Shown: positions 47,668-64,000 of the stretch, piece after piece
Numbering within the stretch: the first letter of the stretch is position 1
Layout of the letters: every line of letters begins with the position of its first letter
Assembly: GCA_907165065.1 (NCBI GenBank)
Contig: OU015524.1
Location: forward strand, 61,235,295 to 61,299,294
Length of the DNA stretch: 64,000 bases
DNA from: Caprimulgus europaeus
Taxonomy: Eukaryota > Chordata > Aves > Caprimulgiformes > Caprimulgidae
Reading direction: 5' to 3'
Notes under the pieces: model-generated
Databases searched by the model: none
Told to the model about the DNA's origin: nothing
Seen by the model: the letters and a program-made list of their open reading frames with translations, nothing else
Position numbers and translations under genes: made by a program

Positions 47668-49149
47668 GCCAAACCAAAACCCCCTACAAAATAAAAACTA
47701 GACCTTGAATCCTATGAATGTGCTTAATGTGATCGGAAAGCATTGCCTGTCCATGCTCTTCTGCTTTGAAGTATTTATTTTGTCACAAATGGAGATGTCT
47801 GAAAAAAGCATTCAAGAAAAAAAATGGCATCCTGGCTTTGTAGGAACAAATGAATATGGAAGGGACTGAAGAAGATAATATTATGTTAATGGCATGACTT
47901 GTTTGAAATTCTGAGTTTTAAATTCTTGATTGCTGCTTCTTCTTTATACTTATTTTCTGACAAAAAACTCTCCTAGACATTACACTTTTGTGAACAGTCA
48001 GAAGTAAAACTACTGATGGAGACCGAGTCTGATTGGTTTGATTCTTTCACACCCTCAACAAATGTGAAAGACATTGGGATTATTGGGGTTTTTTTTACTT
48101 AACACTTTAATGGAAAGCTTTTGAAAGTGCAAATATACATTTACACTGCTGTCAGCCCACTCAAGTATCCAAAAGTTTTTAACCAGAGTTATCAATGTGT
48201 TTTCACTGTTTTCATTGGCATATGTGCTACTGTGGCGTTGCTTTATTGGCTGTACTCAGCCTTGCTGGCTATACCATTGAGGGCGGTGTGATGGGTGTAT
48301 TAAGAGGATGCCTCCCTTATGCTCCACACACACATGCCTTTCCTGTTCTGCAGCAGACCTGGTTATCCAAATGATTAAAAGAACTACTGTGTAACAAAAG
48401 TCATGATATAACATGATCATTTACTAACAATTAGACTGAAATTAGTAAATTCCATGATTAAAAATTCCCAACTGTTTCACTTATGGGCAGTTTTTGAGAG
48501 AGGATTCAGTGAATAATTTATTTGCCGTAAGCATTCAGTTCATTCTTATTTGATGTTTTTGTGCAATTTCCCTCCTTAAAAGTTTGATTTAAAAAAAAAA
48601 GTAAAAAAAAAATTGCACTCCTAACTGGAATAAGACTGCTGACTCAGCTGTAGAAGTCTACAGAGTAATGGACCCATGTCAGTAGGGGACTCTGGCAGCT
48701 CTTGCGGAGAGGACAAGAACAGAGGTTGCCCTCTAAGCTTTTGAAAGCCTCTTTAATAAGAGGGGGTTGTATCATTCCGTAGTTTTGTACTAAGTATACA
48801 CATGAGGTTGTTTATAAATAATTAATCTCATTATGGTTGCTAGTATTTTCTTAATGGAAAACTACAATACAATTACCCTTCACATTATGGTGAATTCACA
48901 ACTTGTAAAACTTTAAATGTCTGTTAGCAGACATTAATATTTAAAAAATCCTAATCTTAATCAGTTTTAAACAAAAAGAAAAATGCATATAAGGACCTTG
49001 TGGCTATAAAGTACTATGCCAGGGTTACAATGATCTCTGGATGCATGTGAAATTTCACAGGATTAGATTTTTCAAGGAAATAGACATCTGATTTCATACA
49101 AAACTTGGAAATGGCAAACAAAATTTACTTTGATATAGCTTTAGAGCAC

Positions 49150-49385
49150 AGAAACAGGAAAGGACCCAGAGAAGACATCTAATCCATTCCTTTCTCCAAC
49201 TAGGATTTTTCATCACTCCTGGCAGATGTTTGTCTAATTTCTTAATGACTCCAGAGATGATGCTGCCAGTGCTTCACTGTACTTTCAGACTGCACTTCAC
49301 TTCTAGAAATTTATTTTCTAGCTTAATCTTCCTGCATTTGAAGCTCATTAGCACCAGTCCAGATTGCTGCAGGCATGAAGGATCT
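49150..49385 (-). mobile_element. Old CR1 LINE relic
   Basis: The + strand reads gaaaggaccc...gacatctaatccattcc, then ctggcagatgtttgtctaa, ccagagatgatgctgccag and cttaatcttcctgcatttgaagc. This is the order of the reverse-complemented 3' region of an old CR1 subfamily. It is heavily diverged, so its insertion is probably ancient. Confidence 0.6.
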
Positions 49386-50370
49386 TTATTTTACTTTGTT
49401 TACTGTATTTGAAAACTTGAAACTCCAACATCTTTCTTTTAGATGGTGTGCTCTGGACCTTAACCTTTCAGATGAGTGGAGCTGAGAAAATGAAAGGATT
49501 TCCCCTTACACTGGCTGCTGTGTTGCCAGACATGAGTTCCCTTTGGATCATGAGCTCTCCACGTGGATGCGGAAAGTGTTTGCCCGAAGGATCCCATAGC
49601 TGGTCCATAACCAGTAGCACCAATACCAATAACACTGTGGTTACTGGCACATGTGTCACCACAGGCTGATATAATCAGAGGTAGCTTCTAGGCAATGGAG
49701 ATTAATTTCAGTATGTTTGCATAAGAAACATTCTCTGGTTTGTTTTACTAGACCTTTTCTTTGGGGTAGAGATTTAAGAGTGAGATACTGGTTAGGTTAA
49801 AACCCACTAGGGACACTTAACATGCAAGACTAGACAAAGCTGTGTTGCAATGAGGTAAAGGATACCAATTCTAGATGGTATGATCCCTATAGCTAGGTGT
49901 ACCTGTTCATTCAGATTTGAGCAAGTATCTGGTTTTTAATTGGCTATAGTAATGCAAATTTTCTTGGTTTTTGCTAGGCTAGGGTTAATTTTCTTCTTAG
50001 TAGCTAGAAAGCACTGTGTTTTGGTTTCAGTGAGGATTGTTATGAGAACAACCTTGATAACTACAAGGACACTGAGCTTGGGCAGTTTCCAAGAAGAGGG
50101 GACTGGAAGTGGGGAGTGGAGAAGAAAAGTGTAGTAGTTAGTAACACCCAGAATTGACAGTTGGATATGCCAAAAAGAGATTCCAAATCATATTACGTCA
50201 TGTTGAGTGTATTAACTGACTGGAAGGGGGAAAATTCTCTCAGGCTCCTTTTTTCTGGGATTGCGATTTCAGTATCAGGGTTCCTTTTCGCTCTCCAGGA
50301 TCATTATCAGCGGGTGGTGAGCAACTGTACTCAGCTTCACTCATATATATAGTTGTTATAATTAGTACTC

Positions 50371-50387
50371 TTATTATTATTATTATT
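50371..50387 (+). repeat. (TTA)n microsatellite
   Basis: About five and a half TTA units in AT-rich DNA. Confidence 0.8.
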
Positions 50388-52244
50388 TTTATTTTATATT
50401 TACTCTAATTTTAAATTGTTCTTATCTCAACCTACAAATGTCCTTACCTTTACCCCTCCAGTTCTCTCCTTCCTGATTCCCAGGGTGGGGGGGAAGGCTG
50501 TGAGTGGCTGTGTCTTGTTTGGCTGCCAGCTGAGTTAAACTATCACACAAATGCAGAAAGTATTGGTCTAAGTCAGGATTTGAGTTATCTGATAAATCCC
50601 ATGTTAGAGACAATAATTCTCTATGCTTTTGGAGAGAATAGCAATTCTTGACTAGTTCTATCAGTTTTGGTCACAACAAATATCACTTGAGAAGTTATCT
50701 TAATTGTAACTCAGGTAACTGGAGAGCAGTTTAGAATGATGATCTCAGGGGTTGGGTTTCAGGCACTACTCTGGTAAGGATAAACAAAAAATTGTGCTGA
50801 AGAACAGCGTAACTCATTTCAGAACACAGCAGATCTTTTAAGGCAAAATATACTCAATTCAATACAATGACAGCTGAATTTTCAAGCATACCTGTACAAT
50901 TCTGCTGATGTTAGTGGAATATACAGACACAAGAGGCAGAAGTGATTTATCTTTGAATCTCAAATGTTTGTACCTTCCTTATTAGTTAGCACATGTTGTC
51001 TGTGACTCTTGTATTTTTCCAGCTTTCCTTGTAGCTGGCAACAACTGCCTGTACCAAATACTAAGGAGGTAAACAAAAGGCAAGGAGGTGGTCAAATGCC
51101 GAACTTTCAAAGGCATCAGCCAATACCAGGAACTCGACCCAGACATGGTCTAAAAATAAAAATGATTGGTTGCATTTAGATTTGTCTAAAACATCTGCTG
51201 CTGCTGTTCTTAGTGAAAAAGGAGAATGTTAGAGAAGATAATGATCTCAAAAATGTTATTCAAGAAAATAACCTGATTTCCAAATGACAAAAGACAGACT
51301 TTTTTGTTTTGTTTAAGGGAACTGTATGGATGCGATCATTGGTTTTGACCTGGTCTACTTGGTTACTGTGGTGATGTGATTTGTACCACTGTTGACATAA
51401 TAACATGAAATTTAACTACCTGCAGCTCAAAAGTGGCCTTTCTTCTGCTGTACAGTGATGATCTGTTCCTCTGTTTTTAGTATCATTATTATCATAATTA
51501 TTATTTTTAAAGAATGTAATACATTCACAAAGCAGGACTGGCTGATATTGTCATCTCATGACAGTTGCTGGAATGACAAGGTACAAGTCAGGACAGCCTT
51601 TGGGTTTAGGAGTTACATGAAGATTTCACACAAGGATATCTGCTAGTTGTTATGTTGGCAAGCCACAGACAAATGTCACATCATGGAATAGCTCACACTT
51701 GCAAGGAATAAGCTGTCATAATTTTTGAGGTTGTCAGGATCTGTAATAGCCACTTTCCATAACCAAAGCATCTGCCAACATAGTGAAAATGCTATCCTGT
51801 AGGAAAGAATTAGAGATAACATCATTGTCTAAAAGCGTGCGTGTGCAAGTCCTCCTGAGAAACTGAACCACTGCCAACAGGGACCCTGAACGAGATTTTC
51901 TTTGCTCTAGTGACGAAGGGGAAGGGAGTGTAACGCAGTTTTGAAATACAGACCAGATTTTTTTTTTTTTTGGTGCATTTGATTTTATTGATTGGTCACA
52001 GGGTTTATTGTTGTAGACTTGTAAATTGGAAAACAAGTCAAGCCAGTAGTTTGGATTGTCAGGACCTCGCAGACCTTGGCAAGTAGCCTGCACCAACAAT
52101 GTGAGTGTGGTCTTGTGTGGTGGTGTTGGAGTCTTCCTCACCCAGAAGGATCAAGTCTTACCTGGTTGTCCTCATTGTTCCATAGTGATGAAAACCAGCC
52201 TTTATCCACAGTGAATGTTTGAACCTTTGGGACAGTTCCTGGAA

Positions 52245-52786
52245 GTTTTGTAAAGGATATATATTTATTTGTGTTCCTGAGAGCTGCTGTGAGCATTCCA
52301 GAGCACTGCAGAACAACGTGATGTTAACACACACAGGTTGAGTAAACCGGCTTGTCGCAAACTCAATTAAAAATCAACACATAAAAAAGAAAAAGCCAAA
52401 CCAGAATAGGTATGTGCTAAAAGCCCTTTTTGTGACTGGTGAATCTGTAGCATAATTCATGTTTTCTTATAGCTGAGGGATGGCAAAGCGACAGATTCCC
52501 ACCTTTCCTGAAGTTTAATCCTTGCACGACATGCTTTGTTAAATGGAATACCAGCCTGGGACCGATTTGGTGCTAGGTGTGTGTGTACACTTGCCATAAG
52601 GGAAGGTGGAGAATCCCAGGATGAGGTGAAGAGACTCATTCCCTGTTACTCCAAGTTTTTTCCATCATTAATTCATTGGTTTGTCGCCTCATTTGGAATC
52701 TTTTTGCTAATTTTAAAGGCCATAGCAGTTCCACGTTTGTGCCTTGAGGGGCCGCACGCTTCAGCTAAGGTGCTTCCATAGGAAGT
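52245..52786 (-). other. SMIM28: SMIM28 3' UTR (inferred)
   Basis: From the stop to about 20 nt past the AATAAA at 52269-52264 on the - strand. No ORF of coding character. The end is inferred. Confidence 0.5.
52264..52269 (-). promoter_or_regulatory. SMIM28: SMIM28 polyadenylation signal
   Basis: AATAAA on the - strand (tttatt on +), about 520 nt after the stop. The only other AATAAA nearby overlaps the stop codon itself. Confidence 0.5.
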
Positions 52787-60640
<7,854 letters not shown>

Positions 60641-63600
60641 CCCCTTGGTTACACAGAGCCAGGAGGAACCACGATCCAGGCAGGTTTTTCCTCCCTGTTG
60701 CTGGAACGTACAGTAAATAGTGAGTGTGGTTTCTGGGTAGAAAGGCAAGGACACAAGGCTAAATGCTGTGCTGAATTATTTAGCAGCGTTAGGATGTAGA
60801 TGTTAATGATAGATCCAGAGAGAGAGCTCTGCCAGGAAAGCTTTGGTCACTGAGAGTGTACGATTGCTGTCAGTAATCACGAGTTGTCAGTTCAGTTAAA
60901 TCAGGACTAGTTTAGAGCCTTCTAGAATACGCATTGTTAAATGGCAGTTGTTTCCAGGGAGAAGCCTTTGTGCTGTTTATCCAGCCCCCCTACCCTCCCC
61001 CCCCAGAAAAGTCAGTGATGCATGTTAACCTCTGAAGGGAGGGATATTTAGTCTAAGTTAGAAGTTGAATCAAGGTTTGACTCTACTGAAAAGTTGGAGG
61101 TGTCTTTTTCTGCCTTGCTGTCAGCAGAGGGAGAGGCTGTTGGTAATATCCCGTTCAGGGGTGGTGTATTTTGCATGGTTCCTCGAGGCTAACCTCTTGT
61201 AGCAAAAGTTGTGTTCGAGGATCTGATGTTACAAAATTAGGGTCAGAACTGTAACCTCTTATTTCTTGCTTGGACTTCCTTTCATCAACTCTTCTTTCAA
61301 GCTGATGGCTCCCAGAAAATCGCAGGCCTAATTGGCAGCAGGCTGAACTCCTGCAGCTCCAACAACGGCACTCGGAACTGCCAGCACTTGATGTCTCTAA
61401 CGAGAGGACTCTGGAAGAGCCTGTTCCAAGGCTGTCTGTGATCCCTGTGACTGCAGCACACAGGAGGGATTTGCCCTGCAGGTGAACTGGGGCTGTGGGA
61501 AAGAGAGGAGATTGTTTGATAAATCCATCCCGTTTTGTTACTGAAAGTACGAGGTGAGCAGGGCATGGGGAGCAATAATATTGAATGAAGGTCTGGTCAC
61601 GGTGCTGAAGCAGCTGCATTGTTCATCGGAAACCAGACCTTGCTCTTGCCTCTGCTGAGGAGGTCCTGTGTAAAGCTAGAATGGTCACCTCAGCAAAGCC
61701 TTTGCAGGCTTGTGAGAAGACTCCTCCTTCCCTTGGTGCTTTACTTGTCATCTTGGGAAAGCACTTTCAGAGGCAGGGAGTGCTTGCAGCTCCAACCAGA
61801 GTCCAGAGGAGTTACTCTGTGAATTGCAATGTCCCCTGAGAAGCCCGGTCCTAAATATGGCTTCACAGGTCACACCAAGGCAGAGAAATACTTCTGACTT
61901 GATGCCTTGACACCTTGTATGGAAGCAAGAATGACAACCATCTTTCCCAAATTGGTGTTCAGAAAATAAATTGCTTCAGGAGTCTTGCGACTGTGTGGCT
62001 TAAATCTGTCATCTCACGTGCAAGCAGGAAACATTCACATACTGTCTTAATGAGGGTCTTAATACAGCCCCCTAAAGATTATTAATGCTATTTTTATAAG
62101 CTTGCTCTAAATTTGCTTTGGGACTGTGTCATGAATAATGATAAGAAGTAGAAAGTTACATGTATATACAGTATAAACACCCTGTTTGGCATCCTTGGAT
62201 TACAGTTAGATGAATTTTAGACAAAAAATAAGATATGCACTCTTAAGAGTCACTAACCTGATTTACCAAGTGCTGTTTTGAATTCTTGACCTCTGGAAAA
62301 TGTTTAAGAATGATTTAATTTTGTAGAGCTGAGGCCAAATGGGAATTTGTGGAAATGTGGTGGCCTTTGTCATGCAGGTAATTAGAATATAAAATAATGA
62401 TTGTCTCTCTGGCTTTTTATATAATTAGTGGACCCAGCAGGAAGATTAGTGAGAGTAGTGGGGATACCATCTTTCTGCTGCCAGTGGTTGTACGCCCGTT
62501 TGACACACTGCCTTTGTGGAGAAGATCTGCTCTTGTGCAGAACTGAAACAGTACCACCCCAGACAGGACTTTTGATGGCAATCTGTTGCAGTTTTCTACC
62601 AGACCTGTGGGTCACACATGACGCTGCTTCTTCTCACAAGGAGTTCATAAATACCACTATAGCTTGGGCACGCTGTAGTGCAGTTGAGGGGAGGAGGAAC
62701 ATCCTTGATTCCAAGCCCCAGGGACAGATGTCAGGCTTGCCACTTCGAAGCACGAGGGAGGTTGACATTTGGAGATCCTCACACCCTAACATGGGAAAAA
62801 ACTTCTTTGCTTCTCTCTCCACCAGATTTGTTCTTTGAAATACTTTAGTTTACCAGTTGCCCCATTGAATAATCTGGAGAAAATAGCTGTCATGGAATGG
62901 TACCACCAAATTGATTCAAGTTTGGAAAACGTCATGTTTCTAATTATGAGGCAGCATTGCTAGTTTCACTTCTGATGGTCTAGCAGGGGAGCACAGAGAG
63001 ACTTTCTGAGGAAGCCACTGCAGAAAATAGGCACCTCCACTGTCTGCAATATGAAGCTCAAACTGTCTGTCATAAATAATTCATCTTTCTGATGTGCTGA
63101 GATGTTCAAAGCTAGCAGTGTAATTCTGGGCTGTGTTGCCACTAATATTGGTAGGGAACAGAATATCCATAGTGCCCTAGGTGCCTTCCAAATTTCTTGC
63201 TACTTTCTCGCCCCAGTTTCTTTTGCTGCTTTCCACAGGTGATGGTGAACCTTCCCTGCTGGAACGACCCTGCTGTGGGCAGTGTCAGGAAGGGCTATCC
63301 TGAGTAATGCAAACCTAGGAATTACAGAGGGTGAGGTGTTACCTCTGTACACAGTACTGTGTTGTCAGGTGTAGATTCATCAGATGAAATGGAGGAACAT
63401 GCTGACTTTTGCCTATAACCAGCTGTTAGGTGCTTCTGTGTCCTTCAAGCAGGAGTGGTGTTGGCTCCTGTCCATTCACCTTCACTTGGGTAATTAAGCA
63501 ATTTATAGTGATTTGCTCTTTTTTGGTAAATTTTTCATGATACTGAGGTTTTGGCTTTGCTTTTTTGTTAAACATCAATGCATTTGTTTGTCAAAAACAA

Positions 63601-64000
63601 AGCACCTTCTGAAGAGCAATATCTCCTCCCCCCATCAAACAAAAACCGCTGTGACTTTGAAGTTGGCATAGCCCCACTGAAAACCAGTGTTCTGCAGAGC
63701 AGCATTTGTGGACAAGCTGCACACACTCACAGCCTGTAGAGACAGAGACAGGTACACCCCGATACAAAATGCGTGGACGCTGGTGCTGCGAACCTTGGTG
63801 CAGGAGCAGCAGTGGCCATGGGAGCAGGAGGAGGTACAGACTGATTGATCAGTATTGATCTGATGCTGCAGACTGGTAGATGAAAGCAAAACCTTTAGAG
63901 AGAGCACCAGGGACAGACCTCAGATCACTGTCAGAGCAGGATGGCCTTCTGCAGAATATCCCTTAGAGTTTTGTGAGTGTAACAACCCTGAAAAGCTCTG
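60641..64000. other. Region without recognised gene
   Basis: Beyond SMIM28. Open frames of 154 codons (61155-61619, -) and 136 codons (62428-62838, +) have no recognisable motif. An AT-rich stretch near 62,050-62,180 with ATTAATG/ATGAATAATGATAA cores may be conserved regulatory DNA. In mammals I recall ARFGEF3 next in this direction; no exon of it was recognised. Confidence 0.6.

Larger units (their letters stand above)
45216..52244. other. Intergenic region
   Basis: No gene seen. Contains an AT-rich palindromic stretch at about 47215-47262, an A20 run at 47648-47667 followed by a CCAAA-type sequence, an old CR1 at about 49150-49385 and a (TTA)n tract at 50371-50387. Confidence 0.7.

Noticed and set aside
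51734..52141. 135-codon open frame on the - strand
   Set aside because: No ATG at its start, no motif, and it lies beyond the inferred 3' end of SMIM28.
61155..61619. 154-codon open frame on the - strand
   Set aside because: No recognisable domain, Ser/Cys-rich random-like composition, no promoter or splice context.
62428..62838. 136-codon open frame on the + strand after an AG
   Set aside because: No ATG at the start and no motif or donor found; probably chance.

Overview
This is vertebrate nuclear DNA, most likely from a bird. The genes are split by long introns with GT-AG splice sites, CpG is depleted outside one island, repeats are sparse, and the recognisable repeats are CR1 LINE pieces plus an endogenous retrovirus. 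The species cannot be told from the sequence.

Layout. (1) 1 to about 29,975, + strand: the 3' two thirds of NHSL1 (Nance-Horan syndrome-like 1). Five coding exons are present: 5078-5270, 10165-10296, 20008-23430, 23983-24112 and 27690-28413. They join without a frame break into 1533 codons plus stop, followed by a 3' UTR with AATAAA at 29,949. The promoter and first exons lie left of the window. (2) 29,976-37,330: intergenic, with one exon-like segment (33,977-34,085) next to an AT-rich, conserved-looking stretch. (3) 37,331-41,735: a decayed endogenous retrovirus with two LTRs of unequal length, a primer-binding-site-like segment, gag, protease, reverse transcriptase and RNase H pieces, and an Env transmembrane (TM) remnant. 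No integrase is visible, and a CR1 fragment interrupts it on the opposite strand. (4) 41,736-52,250: intergenic, with a CpG island at about 44.52-45.22 kb that has no recognised gene, two exon-like segments on opposite strands nearby, and an old CR1. (5) 52,250-60,151, - strand: SMIM28, a small single-pass membrane protein in two exons (60041-60151 and 52787-53185) split by a 6.9 kb intron carrying two CR1 pieces. (6) 60,152-64,000: SMIM28 upstream DNA, then sequence without a recognised gene.

NHSL1 and SMIM28 are convergent (tail to tail). As I recall, they are also neighbours in mammals (human 6q23-q24), which supports both calls and favours NHSL1 over NHS or NHSL2. HEBP2, which I recall lying between them in mammals, was not found. 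NHSL1 acts in actin control (Scar/WAVE-Arp2/3); SMIM28 has no established function that I know of, and nothing suggests the two act together. The least explained items are the orphan CpG island, the exon-like segments, the mosaic retrovirus, and an avian-type extension and second donor at the end of the large NHSL1 exon.
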